A DNA stretch of 64,000 nucleotides from Epiperipatus broadwayi (taxonomy: Eukaryota; Onychophora; Udeonychophora; Euonychophora; Peripatidae). Below the pieces are notes generated by a model, which was given only the letters and a program-made list of their open reading frames with translations, had not been told where the DNA came from and searched no databases. Every line of letters begins with the position of its first letter. Within the stretch, counting starts at the first letter, position 1. The stretch covers positions 1,692,501 through 1,756,500 of the forward strand of contig JAQFVV010000030.1 of assembly GCA_028023455.1 (NCBI GenBank). Reading direction: 5' to 3'. Both the position numbers and the translations under genes were made by a program. This document shows, piece by piece, positions 1 through 11,710 of this stretch.

Positions 1-469
1 AAGCACATAAAATTTATAATATTGAAAGGTGAGTCCAATATGTCTAAAAGAACTTAACATATTACCAAGAATATTTTCAAGTACTCTGACTAATTTGAAA
101 TAGACTGTATTAAAGCCAAATTGGGTTATTACTAATGTTGCTACGTTAGAAGAGAATTTGAAATTGCAAGATCATAAAATGTGGAATAATAATTAATAAG
201 GTTTACACAATACAATTTCATAAATTAGTGAATTAAGGAGATTTTACATCAAGAGAACATAAATCAGATCAAGAACAAATAAAAAATTGGGCAATCTTTT
301 ATTTTCAGATAAGACATTGCAAGACCTGTCATTAGATACAATTTTGTGAATGATCAATTGGTAATTCAGTATTATGGCCAACCATTCAACATTATTACAG
401 TTCAAACCTATGTTCATCTAACTCAAGCAAATGAATAAAAAACTGAAATTATAATAAATTTATTAAGAA
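1..469. other. intergenic, nothing recognised
   Basis: A+T-rich sequence without a plausible reading frame, RNA gene or obvious repeat. Confidence 0.5.
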
Positions 470-1064
470 AACTATATTTTTAATATTTTTCTGAAGGTTT
501 GTGATGATGGTGTTCTAGTTGTATTTTTATATTGGACTATTTCCACCATCTAATATGAGTATTGAATGTCTTTAGAAAAATTTAACTTTTATTTAAATAT
601 TCCAAATACATTCAATTGTTAGTAATAGAATGTTAAATAGATTAGTATATGCACATCATTTCAAGAGGTATATTATTCTCAATTCTTCTTCAGTTGTTGT
701 TAGCCTGACTAGTGACAGTACTAACATAGGATTTGAACCTGGACCCTTAGATTCTTGAATATTGAGTTTTAAGAATGACTCAGTTGGTTAGAGCATTATC
801 TTAAAATTCAATACTCAAGAATCTAAGGGTCCAGGTTCGAATCCCATGCTAGTATGGTCACTGGCCAGGCCAGCAATACCTGAAGACGAGGGAAAAATAA
901 TAATTCTTGAAACATTGTGCATACACTAACTTGTTTGACATACTACTACTAACAATTGAATGTATTTGGAATATTTAAATAAAAGTTAAAATTTTCTAAA
1001 GACATTCAACTCATATTAGATGATGAAAATAGTCCAATATAAAAATACAACTATATTTTTAATA
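470..1064. mobile_element. palindromic insertion, family f, with tRNA-like centre
   Basis: The 16-base direct repeat aactatatttttaata lies at 470-485 and again at 1049-1064 and is read as a target duplication. Between them are two long inverted arms, about 516-770 and 800-1051, that diverge only moderately. A roughly 30-bp extension (486-515) is present only on the left. The unpaired centre (about 771-800) carries a tRNA-like A box. Each arm carries an inward-facing CTGAAGA...GAAA motif: the + copy begins near 879, the minus copy near 700. The same layout (inverted arms, one-sided tail, 9-16 bp direct repeats) recurs through the window. Inference: a non-autonomous Penelope-like or retrozyme-like insertion. 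Confidence 0.75.
769..850 (+). other. tRNA-like segment (A box and B box)
   Basis: An A-box match (tgactcagttggttagagca, 776-795) has the CTC/GAG pairs of a D-stem. It is followed about 40 bases later by a B-box match, ggttcgaatcc (834-844). The B box is repeated in inverted orientation in the left arm (about 730-742), but the A box is present only once, in the palindrome centre. The acceptor stem does not pair convincingly, so this is a tRNA-derived internal promoter rather than a functional tRNA gene. Confidence 0.6.
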
Positions 1065-2221
1065 ATTGATGTCTAAATTGTCAAAACTGATGATGGAAAA
1101 GAATATATTCTTAGTCAATAAGAACAGAAAAGCAGGATCTTAATGACTAATGTTTTGGGTACTTAGGAATGATTATTTTGTCAGTGCCAATATATTTTTA
1201 AACAGCCAAATCACCAATACATACTGAATGAAGTTTACAGGAATCAAATTGATTATATTATTGGCACCTAGTTTTATATAAAAGACTTGTTTTAATAGCA
1301 AGAGGGCTCAGGTTTTGAATTACGTATAACTTGGAGTAAAACTTCTTGTCCAACATTCACGATATATAAAACTAGAAATCAATTTGAAGTTTTAAATGTA
1401 ACAAACTATGAATGGAAGTGATATAAATAATTAAAGAGAAATCTGAGAAAAAGTTGAATAAGCGAAATAACATATAAAATCAAAATCAGAAATTACAATG
1501 ATTAAAAAACGAAGTGCAAAAAAATAAAAAAAGATTTTTAGACTGAATAGGAAATTCCAAAACAGTAATAGAAATAAATTTGGAAATACAAATCTTTCAT
1601 ACGTTTTGCAAGATCAAAAGAAAGCTTAATCTATATAAATATGCCAAAGGATAGAATTATAATCAAAATATGTAATTACTTATATACAATTTTTTTTTTT
1701 TTTGTTAGTGGATCTTGTAAAGGTTGAAAAGACCCACCCTTTCCATCAGTGTCATTAAAAAAGTCTTTGGTTTGGTTTTGATATGGGAGTTTATTTATTG
1801 CAAAAATCAACCAAAAAAAATATATAAAAGCTATAGCACAAATATATTTTACTAAGAGACTTTCAATGACATTACTGTATTGAAAATCTTTAATAATAAA
1901 AAAAAACAGCATCAGATTAGCTTTGAAGTCATTGATGATAGGAAAGGCCATTAACAGCTTTGCATTAAAAATATTATAGGAAATTAAAGAATCATTAAAA
2001 GTATTAACCAAATTATTTCATTTCATCTGAAAAACTACTCAGACCTATAGATCAGAAATCACTTTATATTCATATACTAATAACAACAACAACAAAAAAT
2101 ATTAATAGTATTTGAAAACTACCATGCAAATATCTTACAGTATATACTCTTAGTTTAATATAATGGATTTGGAAGAGTTAAAGATTCATAGTTAATAGCT
2201 TATCTCTCTATTTCCGGTACT
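1065..2221. other. intergenic, nothing recognised
   Basis: A+T-rich with a T run near 1690-1702 and short A runs. Apparent frames here are low-complexity and resemble no family I know. Confidence 0.5.
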
Positions 2222-4230
2222 GAGACCAGAGAATTTATAAAGGAAAAAAAGAATATGAAGATATATAAACATTATGCGTTAAGATGATTGAATATCTCAA
2301 ATTTTGTAAAATGGTGTGAAAAAGAATTGATAATGATATAAGAAAGTATAATTGTGATCTAGCAAGGAAAGCTGTAGAAGAGAATAAATGCGAAAAAGAA
2401 TTAATGATATAAAAGTATAATTGTGATCTAGCAAGGAAAGCTGTAGAAGACAATAAATGCGAAAAAGACTTAGTGATATAAAAGTATAATTGTGATCTAG
2501 CAAGGAAAGCTGTAGAAGACAATAAATGCGAAAAAGACTTAGTGATATAAAAGTATAATTGTGATCTAGCAAGGAAAGCTGTAGAAGAGAATAAAAGTCT
2601 CAAGAGTGTAAAACAACATTTTGGAATTGGTAAGAAAAAAAGATGAAACTATTAATAAAAAGAGAGATGATATGAAATGTGTAGAAGAGTTCTATCAAGA
2701 ATTATATAGTAATAAAGAACAATTACCTCCTACACCTATTATATCTTCTGAATTGGCCAGGATTTTAAATGAAAAAGTGAGACATGCAATTAAATTTATT
2801 AAAAAGGGAAAAGCTCCAGATAATGATGGAATTATAATTGATATATTAAAAGAAGCAGATGAAGAAATGGAAATTTTTTTAGCAAAATTATATACGAAAT
2901 GTCTAAATAATAAAGATGTACCAGATGATTAGAAGAATGCAGTATTAATATTAATATTTAAAAAATGTGATAAAGAAGATATTAGAAATTACAGACCTTT
3001 CAACCTTTTATCAGTTTTATACAAAGTTTTTACCAAGATAATTATAATTACAACTTCTTTACAGAGAACATTGGATTTCAACCAACCAAAAAAGAAAAAA
3101 AAAGTTGGATTTAAAAATGGTTTTAGTATAGTAGATCATATCCAAGTATTGAAGAAAAGTTATAGAAAGGACCAATGAATATGAGTTGCTATTATGCATT
3201 GGATTTGTAGATTTGAAAAGGCATTTGATCCTATAAGCATTTCTTCAGTGAGTAAAGCATTGAATCATCAAGATATAATTCAGGATATTGCCATATTTAT
3301 AGAAATGCAACAGCAACAATTAGATTACATAATGATACTAAGAAGGTTAACATTGAGAAAGATGTAAGACAGGGTGACTTCATATTTCTAAAAATTTTTA
3401 CAGCATTGCTGCAAGAAATATTTTGTGGATTAAAATGGGAAGCTAGAGGAATAAAAGTAAATGTAGTTGTTTTTGTAAATAATGCTTCAGAATATCAGGA
3501 AATGTTGAGTTATTAGATGAAAGTAAGAAAGTAGGACTAAAAGTAAATGTCAAAAAGACTAAAGTAATGTTTAATGAATTTTTTCAAAAGATGAAAATAA
3601 AGATTATGATGAGTTAGAAGAAGTTAACAACTACAAATACCTTGGTCAGAATATTACTACAGATGGAAAGATAATGAATGACATTAACCATAGAATTAAA
3701 TTTGGTTGAGTGCTTTTGATAGAAATAACTTAATATTAAAAAAGAACTATGCCTATGTGCTTGAAAAGGGAGGTTATTAATAAAAGTGTTTTACCAGTTC
3801 TTACTTAAAAATCTGAGTATTGGACACTTAATAGAAAAGCAATACAGACACTTCAGACCACTCAAAAAAGTATGGAAAGATGCATGTTAGAGATAACAAG
3901 AAGAGATCGAAAACGCAATACATGCACAAGAGAACAAACAGGTGTTACTGATATCATTTGAAAAAATTAAAAGATTGAAGTGGAGTTGGGCTGGACATAT
4001 TGCTAAAAGAAGTGACAATAGATGGACAATTGAAATCTTAAACTGGATTCCACGAGATTATAAAAGAGTCAAAAAGAGACCACATGTGAAATGAATGAAT
4101 GAAATAAAAAAGTATGCAGGGGAAATGTGGAGAAGAGAGGCTAGATATCGGAGAAAATGGATTGAACTTGGAAGGACCTTCAACCTGCAGTGGATTAATA
4201 ATGAATGAAGATGATATTATTGTATTATAA
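2222..4230 (+). pseudogene. RTE-type LINE, 5'-truncated and decayed
   Basis: The endonuclease domain is missing; the copy starts in the linker before the reverse transcriptase. The frame from 2621 reads EEFYQELYSNKE, then VRHAIKFIKKGKAPDNDGI, the start of an RTE reverse transcriptase. It continues with frameshifts through an NYRPFNLLSVLYKVF-like block (about 2985), GFKNGFSIVDHIQVL (about 3110) and the C-terminal WSWAGHIAKRSDNRWTIEIL segment (about 3980-4040), ending in W-rich residues near 4200. The order and the WAGH tail are characteristic of arthropod RTE elements. Stops and indels are frequent, so it is dead. Related copies lie at 29545-31945 (minus) and 47345-49820 (plus), and a 3' fragment at 46283-46446 (minus). 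Confidence 0.85.
2318..2594 (+). repeat. four-copy 69-bp tandem repeat inside the RTE LINE
   Basis: Units start at 2318 (74 bp, longer), 2392, 2461 and 2530. The last three are nearly identical. Each encodes KYNCDLARKAVE(E/D)NK, which occurs once in the copy near 48100. The amplified unit contains an in-frame TAA after the GATAT segment, so the expansion spread a stop codon and happened in an already dead element. Confidence 0.9.
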
Positions 4231-4259
4231 ATGATTTATTATAAAGGCATGAATTAAGT

Positions 4260-5777
4260 TTATAGGTTAATAATAATAATTCTGCTGCCACCTTATCCCA
4301 ATTCCGACTATTCGCGTCATTATTTCAAACGACGTACTTTACACAATTTAGAATTAACGTAAGCGACAAAGTAAAACTTCGACAATCACATTATAAACAT
4401 TACGAGCTACATATTTGATACGTAAGTTTAAACTATTTTTTAAAGCCTCATTCAATTTTTTAACGCATGCAAGAACTTGTTTAAAAATATAATATTAGCT
4501 AAGTGCAGTTTAGAGTTACGTTGACTATTTTTATTAGCTCTATTAATCTTAATGCTATCATTATTTGATAATGTGCCTGAAAATTTAAAATATTAGAATA
4601 AATTAAGTCTAGCTAAGGCAAGCAACGTCAAACTATTACCAATAAGATAGCAAGCGCCACCACTTAGTCATAGTAACCGACCTTAGTTACCCTAACGTTC
4701 AACAGTCAGAAAATATTGCATGCTATATACATTTGTAAATCTTCATGACTGTAGGTGGCGCGCTGAGATTTGCCTATGCCTTAAAAGCTTACAATGTATC
4801 CTAAAGATCTGTTTGTTGTAGTGAGATATTTGTTGAAATCTTTATTTAATAAATATTTTAATGATAATTATTTATTGATACTTTAAATATTTTGCGGAAA
4901 TTATGTAAGTATTTGTTTAAATTAAAACTATATGTCAACAGAGTTTTTGTTAAATTAATTTAGATTAAGTATTGTCTTATAACGATCGTTATTTTCGAGT
5001 TTTAATTTAGTTAAGTTTTTAAATGCAAGACCGAGCATATATTATCTAGACTAAATGTTGTGAAGTTTTCCTTGCAACCAGTTTGCCTTATTTTATGAAT
5101 AACTGTTTTGTGTTTTAAAAGTGTAAATTAAATGTTCATTAAATATTCATTTTTTCTTTTATTACAAAACACGTATCTTATAATTCTAATTTTTTAAAAA
5201 TACTTATTTAAGTTATTTTTATATGTGAGTTCTTTTATCTAAGTAGTCTTTGTTTTTCCGAATTATGCCTTAAATTTTTAAAACAGCTGTAGAAGTTTGT
5301 TGTTGTTAGTAACAATTGCTACTTGTACGTATTTATATACTGATAAATCTAAAATAATGAATCAAACTTAAATTGAATTAAAAAGGTTTGATTTTAAGTG
5401 TTTTCATTATCAGGAATGCCTATACTATTTAAACAGGCTTAAAGATTAATAAATCTGTTAAAGTTTAATCTTTAATACCGAATAAATTTCATACTCAATT
5501 TCTTGTCCAACATAGTCATTATCTAAGTATAGAGAAAGTCAATGAGTAATGATCAGTAATATCTGTAAGTTATACAATGATTCAAAGTCGTACACATATA
5601 ACATTGTATAGTTTTTTTAATTTAAAGAGTATCTAATTAGTTATTTTTATTTTGAATAAGTTCTGTAATGTACATGATAAGACACTTTTTTTTCAAAGTC
5701 ATTTTATTCAAAAACAACTTTATTTATCTTTAATGTAGATCTAAAATTAAGATTCAATAATAAATTATTCATACGAA
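4260..5777. other. low-copy DNA with CpG-containing 5' part
   Basis: From about 4290 to 5050 CpG dinucleotides are clearly more frequent than elsewhere in the window (for example near 4310, 4330, 4360, 4380, 4410, 4700 and 4755). I found no second copy of this stretch here and no convincing reading frame. It could be a promoter, an untranslated exon or old unique sequence. The 5100-5777 part is ordinary A+T-rich DNA. Confidence 0.4.
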
Positions 5778-5850
5778 AACCTATAATGATTAAGTGTTAT
5801 TGCCCTGCATACTTTGATGTAGTGAAACTTCGAATCCCAACCAGCTGTTA
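5778..5850 (+). other. tRNA-like (SINE head) relic
   Basis: An A-box-like tgattaagtgttattgcc is followed by ctgcata/tgtag, which can pair as an anticodon arm, and a B-box-like cttcgaatccc. The spacing fits a tRNA-derived SINE head. No SINE body was recognised downstream. Confidence 0.35.
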
Positions 5851-5979
5851 TTTTTTGGCGCTCGAACGTAATATTAACTGCCAAGCAATAAAGTCTTAAT
5901 TATGATTAGGTAATATCATCTGATTTTAGTAGCTTATTACCTACATATATATACAAAATATATGTGCATTTATAAAATC

Positions 5980-6093
5980 TGTAATGTCATCTTTTTATTT
6001 CTGTAAAGGGAGCAAGTAAATAAAATGATATAGTCAGATGTTAATATAGTCTTGAATAAAAAATGTATTGAATGTTTATTTACTATTCCAGGC
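5980..6093 (-). repeat. dispersed repeat, possible solo LTR fragment
   Basis: Similar to about 12038-12165, sharing agcaagt(a/g)aataaaat and cagatgttaatatagtctt. On the minus strand both copies end in CATTACA; at the second copy this is followed by a primer-binding-site-like ttggtgctc. Short and diverged, so the LTR reading is tentative. Confidence 0.4.
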
Positions 6094-6406
6094 TACCGAA
6101 TAATATTGAGACGAATAGAGACTTTTATCTATAAAAATAAAGTTCAAATTGGAAAGGGATTTTATTTAACCCAAACTATATTTTGAAAGAATATTAAATG
6201 TTTAAATATACGTTATCATTTTAATAATATATGAGATATATTTAACTTTCAGGGATTCCCTTACTGAAATCTGTTACCAATTGCAATAAATATATAAATA
6301 TGCCACCATAGATGACTGGTAATGAATGAGATAATTCTTGAGATTTAAAAAAAAAAAAAAATTAATCAAATGAAATCCACTTAATATAATAATAACAAAA
6401 TAAAAC

Positions 6407-6694
6407 AAATATTATGTAATTAAGCCAATGCACATGCGCTTTAAAGATAAATTATAAATGAATACTCTCACTTTTTTCCATACACAAGCCCATACATAAA
6501 TGTTTGGGTTGAAAGAATGGGTGGATTCATTCCATTCTTTCTAAAATACTATATCTTGTGTATGGAAAAAAGTGAGAGTATTCATTTATAATTTATCTTT
6601 AAAGCGCCTGTGCATTGGCTTAATCGCTAATATCACTATTATAGTATTAAAACATAGTGCTATATAAAATAATATCTCATTAAATATTATGTAA
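6407..6694. mobile_element. palindromic insertion, family e
   Basis: Direct repeats aaatattatgtaa at 6407-6419 and 6682-6694 flank a near-perfect inverted repeat with 67-bp arms, 6421-6487 and 6556-6622. The central 68 bp holds a smaller hairpin around gaaagaatgg/ccattctttc. A 59-bp unpaired tail (6623-6681) lies only on the right. I do not see the CTGANGA/GAAA motif in this one. Its layout otherwise matches the ribozyme-bearing insertions. Confidence 0.75.
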
Positions 6695-6830
6695 GTAAAT
6701 AAATATTTTATCAAACGGTCTATTATTTAGTTGGCAGATAATAAGATATAATAGTCAATAAATATTTCTAGAATTGCATTATCTCATGTTGCAAACAATT
6801 CATGGAAAACGAAATGTTATATATATCAGT

Positions 6831-7121
6831 ATAATATTACTGTATCTTCTTCAAGAAGTATAATAACTAATCTTCCTTATTGCATTGCCAAATTTATATC
6901 ATATAATACTATATTATCCATGCACTTTACTACTGTTACACAATGCTTTATTTACCACCCTCTTTTACAGTTTGCAGTTTCAATTGCCCCAGCAATCTTC
7001 TTCAGAACTTTTATATCTTCTAACTTCAACTGTAAACTGTAAAAGAGAATGGTAAATAAAGCATTATGTAACAGTAGTAAAGTGCATGGATGATTTAGTA
7101 TTATATGCTATAATGTTACTG
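6831..7121. mobile_element. palindromic insertion, family a (older copy)
   Basis: Inverted arms run from about 6897 to 6980 and 7020 to 7109. A roughly 54-bp left-only tail (6843-6896) lies next to a possible target duplication, ataat(a/g)ttactg at 6831-6842 and 7110-7121 (11 of 12 identical). The left arm, read on the minus strand, contains the complete CTGAAGA...GAAAC motif at 6970-7005. The right arm starts inside it. An aataaagca block follows the motif in both arms. Confidence 0.6.
6970..7005 (-). ncRNA. hammerhead-like CTGAAGA...GAAAC motif (family a)
   Basis: Minus strand: CTGAAGA, A, stem GATTG/CAATT, loop CTGGGG, then GAAAC. Compared with the copy at 19048-19090 (GACTG/CAGTC), a C-G pair has become U-A, a compensatory change. 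The extra A after CTGANGA and the lack of a clear stem I mean it is only hammerhead-like. Confidence 0.45.
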
Positions 7122-8276
7122 ATATTAATATGATTTACTTTGTTAACAAACTTTAAATAGTATGTCTGATTTATTCACCACTTTATAAACCATCATATTC
7201 ATATTTTTATAATTATATGAGTAAGCTTTCATTAATAATATTTTAACTTTTTAAAAGCTATGTCACCATATTGAATTAAAAAGAAATGACAACAGATATA
7301 ATTTGTAAAATATCTTCAGTTTGAATACATTAAATATAAAATCGTATATATTGTTAGGAAGAGTAAATATGAAGGAATGTAATAATTCTAACAATATTAT
7401 CATTTCCTTAAAATTTAGAAAAAAAAGATTTTTTTTTATATAGGTTCACAAATTCTACAAAATTTGAGAATTAAGTGTTAAAATGACTTTTTTTATAGAC
7501 AGCTTTATCACATTTCTTTTAAAATTTTGAAAAAAATGATATATAATTTAACTTACCTTGAGATAATTCTTCATTATTAAATCTTCAAATATGTATTTGC
7601 TGGTGACTTCCATTTTTACTAGCTGACCCAGATTTTGTCCTTCTATGCAGGTTCTTTCTAATGGAAAAAAAGAATATTTAACAAATATTGTATATCACAT
7701 ATTATGCAAAGAGAACTTTAGTAAATTGTAATTTGTCAAAAAGTAAAATTTTAAAATAATTGAAAAATATATATATATATATAATATAAAAGAGCAAAGA
7801 GAAAGAGTGACAGGATGATTGATTAAAAAGTTTTTTTCAGTATGCATCTATATCACATTTCTACACATGATGATAAATAAACCAGAATATTTTTTTTTTC
7901 ACTTTAGTACAATACAAAATATTAATGAGAATAGTATCAATACTGGTACTTCTTATTATCTGTCCTATATTTCATTTGCCTTTATGGAAATTCTGAATAG
8001 TTTACTGTGTAGTTGGTTTTATTTTAGGAAAATTAGGATCAATGGTTGTGATAAATATAATTCTAAATATAACTTGCAAGAAATTATAATATTTGTATAA
8101 AAAAGTAGAAAAAATACTTATAGATTGCAAAGAAAATAAAAATATAATTGTTTATATGTAGATGACAAAGTTATGTGATTCATATCCATATGAAACAGAC
8201 ATAGAAATACTGCTTGAAACAACAGATATGACAATGAACTAAATTTGATTTTTCATTATAATCCGTATTTACAAAA
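7122..8276. other. intergenic A+T-rich DNA
   Basis: No gene found. The segment about 7195-7250 (atatgagtaagctttcatta) is repeated at about 12385-12440, so part is repeat-derived. A short TA run lies near 7770-7782. The 93-codon frame at 7819-8100 has low-complexity content and no recognisable family. Confidence 0.5.
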
Positions 8277-8358
8277 AAAAAATTGTAATATTTTTATAAA
8301 CAAATAGAAAATAACTAAAAAAATTGTAATATTTTTATAAACAAATAGAAAATAACTA
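8277..8358. repeat. two-copy tandem repeat, about 41 bp
   Basis: The block containing ttgtaatatttttataaaca and ending in aaaataacta occurs twice back to back without obvious change, indicating a recent duplication. Confidence 0.85.
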
Positions 8359-8620
8359 GATTGAAAAAAATATATACAGAAAATTGCTTATAAATTAGGT
8401 GGAAAACCTAAGGAGATACATATACACAACAGAGCACAAAACAAACTTATTCTACACTAGAGCATGAAACAAACTATTTTTGTACAGCATTATAAATTTT
8501 TTATATCAAAAAAATATAATTTTTTTTTACATACTTACAGCTTTGTATATTTACAGTTGATGAGATTCTAAACATTCGGAGTTATATATATACATCGGAG
8601 CACAAACAGGCAGTTTTACT

Positions 8621-9482
8621 ATTCATTCCATCTTGTTTTTCATAGTTTGTTCACTAGAATTATGCTCTTAAATTGTTAATGTATTAAATAAAATTCGGAG
8701 TTCTTATTGTTCTTTTTTCTCTTCTTTTTAAGCAAAAAAAAAAGTTCTATAATATCTTGTTTTCTTGGTATGTTGCCATAATATTTAATCTCATTTGGGG
8801 TCAAATTCATTTATTTCATTCTTTTAATTTCTTTTCTAATAAATCTGCATTTCCTGTTGTTAAAACTTTTTTACAAAATATATAACTTTATATGTTAGAA
8901 TACGAAATGTATTCAAGTCGCTTATAAAAAAATTGCCATTTCTTTTTACTCACTTGTTTTATATAGACTAACTAATATGTTGAATATTGCTTTAGATAGA
9001 TTAAATATTTTAATCAGCACATTTAATTCAATGATATTTTACTTCTTTTCTTATTAAGTGTAATTCTATATTTAAACGGCATTTTGCACACTTAACAAGA
9101 AAAGATTATATATTTATAAAGTATTTAACTTTACTAGAGCTGCAACTGAGAATATTCCCTGCCATTGTTTCTAGAGCTGTGAATCTGACTGTAAATATTG
9201 AAAGCATACTCAGCAAGTTAAATGCATTATAAATTTATAAACTTTTCTTGTTAAACTCGCAAAACGCTGTTTAATCAGAATATTATTATTTTTTATTAAT
9301 CATTCAATAATGTCCATTTATGTTACACATAATTTTACACATATACATCCAACAATTATACAATTGTATCCAGTAATATAAATGTTGATGATATACATCT
9401 TATATTTATATGTTATTTCTTTTGTTACATCATCATCAAAATAGTATGACCAATGTTACATAAGAAAAATCACAGGATTTGA
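8621..9482. repeat. dispersed repeat h, copy 1 (carries a nested insertion)
   Basis: Matches 13669-14338 over most of its length, with shared blocks such as ttttactattcattccat, ggtatgttgccata and catttggggtcaaattcat. The right end has tttgaactcaaa on the + strand, which on the minus strand resembles a tRNA B box. No coding potential was seen. Copy 1 is longer because of the insertion at 9009-9278. Confidence 0.75.
9009..9278. mobile_element. palindromic insertion nested in repeat h
   Basis: Direct repeats tttaatcag lie at 9009-9017 and 9270-9278. The other copy of repeat h has a single uninterrupted ttttaattagaatatt at 14097-14112, which is the empty site. The 252-bp insert has a 55-bp left-only tail (9018-9072) and inverted arms of about 48 bp, 9073-9120 and 9224-9272, with an unpaired centre. 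The terminal aaacgctg/cggcatttt sequence could also suggest a hAT MITE, but the left end lies outside the inverted repeat, which a hAT element would not show. Confidence 0.75.
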
Positions 9483-9559
9483 ACTCAAACTCCACTATTA
9501 TATTTACCCCTTCACTTCAAAAAAAAAAACATTTCCTTTTTTAGATTATTTAGAAGCTC

Positions 9560-11710
9560 AACATATATTCATAAATAATATTCTTCAGCAGCTAATAACA
9601 ATTTCCCATTACAATATAACTCAAAACTTTTTTCTTACCTCTAATCTGATTATAATTAAATGCTTTTAATCATTAACATTTCATTGAATCTGTGATATAT
9701 AATAAATACTACATATGTTCAATATATTGCAATAACTATTAAATGATAACAAAAGAAAACAGTATCAAAACCTTATTCAACATTAATTGGTTTATTTACA
9801 CAAATTATCATTTAATTCAATGGATTAGATGTATTTTCATAGAAGTATTATGATAATTGCTAATAGGATAACCTCTTTATAACTGAGCACCTCTTTCTAA
9901 TCTGTTTCACATGTAACTCATTATTATTACTAATATGTGATTTTCTTCAAAATTGTTTATTTGTATTTCTCCTAGTTTTATTTCTTCTGTTCCTGTTTAT
10001 ATCAATGCTGGATACACATAATTATTAGTTTCTCTCCAAGAATAATGCACACTTGCTTAAGTTTTTCACTTCAAGTGTACCTAATATTTTGGGTACTTCC
10101 TTCATAGTGTGCCTATCAGTAGCAATCAATACTTTTTCTATGTGTTTGGGTAAATTTTTTCTACTGATTCTGATGGTTTAATTTGCTGACAAATTAAAGG
10201 CAGTGAGTGTCTTTAATTTCGCTACTTGATTTCTAAAGAATTGAATATAACTGCCTTTAATATGATTATACTTTTCCTGAATTATCTGATACCTAACATT
10301 ATCTTGCTTATTTTCACTAAGACTATTTAAAATGATATATTTGAAATCACTGTAGGTTTTTCACATAAAAATCGCCAACAATTTTTTTGTGGCTGAATAT
10401 AAGTTATTGTTCCACAGCTAATTTCTCTCTTTCATTTAATCTATTTAAAAACAATTCCTCCAATCCAGATATTCAGTTAGGTTCGCATTGTATTCCCATT
10501 TAAAAGTTTTTATTTGTATATAGAGATATTATTGTTAGTCCTACTATATTCTTCTACCCCATTTATTTGTCTTGTATCATTTTCCATAGACAATGGTAGG
10601 GTTTTATTAATATTTCAACCTACAGACCTATCTTCATAATTTAATTCTTGTTTTCATATGTATGGTCCTATATCCCACATTTTGATCATCTTTCTTTATT
10701 TTAATCTCATAACTCTTAATTTCCAGCAATTTATTTTCCACGAACAATATGTGCTTTTCTTTCTCTTCTATTATTTGATGAAAAATTTTCTATCTTATTA
10801 TTTAATTAGCCTAATATCCTCATAATCTCTACAGAAATCAATATTTTACTATTTATGTTCTCTTGTGTTTGTAAATGGCCATGAAGTTCTTGAATTATTA
10901 TATTATTATTAATTTCTAATTTTTTTATACTTCCTATTTGTGCCTATAGTCTCTATTTTTTTTTTTTTATAGATATTCTAGATTGTTATTAGAATAATTG
11001 CATTTTAACTTTTTTACATCTTTTATTTCCTCATGTCTACTTTGTTCAGTAATCATTATTTGATCTTGTATACACTGTAAACTATTTTGTGTTCCTTATA
11101 TTCTTTCTGTAATTTTTTAACTTTATTTTCCAATTTGTTTTGTCTTTTACATAACTCCCTATGTCTGCCTTCAACTTATCTTTGGTATCAATAAGTTCTT
11201 GTTTAGTATGACTTATTTCAGTCAGATTTTGTCTGGAAACTTCATTAATTTTCTCTAATTTGTTAAATTTCCTACTTAAATCTTTACACTCACTTTGTGA
11301 TATTTTGATCTATTTATTTCTTTAAATTCATTCTCAAATCTGTCTTGAACCATATCAAATTTATTTTTTTGCTTTTAAATTCAGCTTTCAATTCATTAAA
11401 CTTAGCATCACACCTCATATCTGATTCTTTCAACTTTACATATATCATGTCTAAATTCTTCGAACCTAGCATTGTAATCATTGAATTCAACACTGAAATT
11501 ATCAAATTTATTATAAAATTCAGATATTGGTTCTTCAACCTTGTTATTTGACTTATTTAACTTCCTTTTTAACTCCTCTAATTTAATATTTGAGTCTGTT
11601 TTTAACTCCTTTTAATTTATTGAGAAGCATTGTCAAAATTTTTGGATTGCCATTTTTAAGTCCTCCAAACATTTTACTCTTAGTGTCAGCCATCATATTT
11701 GTTGAATAAT
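9560..11710 (-). pseudogene. decayed gag-like coiled-coil ORF of a possible LTR retrotransposon
   Basis: Reading leftward from an ATG near 11692 gives MADTKSKMFGGLKNG. A long charged, heptad-like stretch follows (LEELKRKLNKSNNKVEE; FDNFSVEFNDYNARFEEF) with many frameshifts. Further left, about 10450-10150, are blocks such as LNEREKLAV and PESVEKIYPNTHRK-like residues. Arthropod Ty3/gypsy gag proteins often start with such a coiled coil. About 330 bp upstream on the same strand lies ttggtgctc, a primer-binding-site-like motif, next to an LTR-like repeat. No zinc knuckle, protease or polymerase was found. Assignment to an LTR element is an inference and could be wrong. Confidence 0.35.

Noticed and set aside
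769-850. Functional tRNA gene
   Set aside because: A and B boxes match, but the acceptor and anticodon stems do not pair well and the sequence is part of a palindromic mobile element.
2235-2603. Minus-strand repetitive frame with AFLARSQLYFYI repeats
   Set aside because: Reverse shadow of the 69-bp tandem repeat in the RTE LINE, not a repeat protein.
6810-6870. Short hairpin cttcttcaagaag as a terminator or regulatory hairpin
   Set aside because: It is short, lies in the tail of a palindromic insertion and has no transcription unit next to it.
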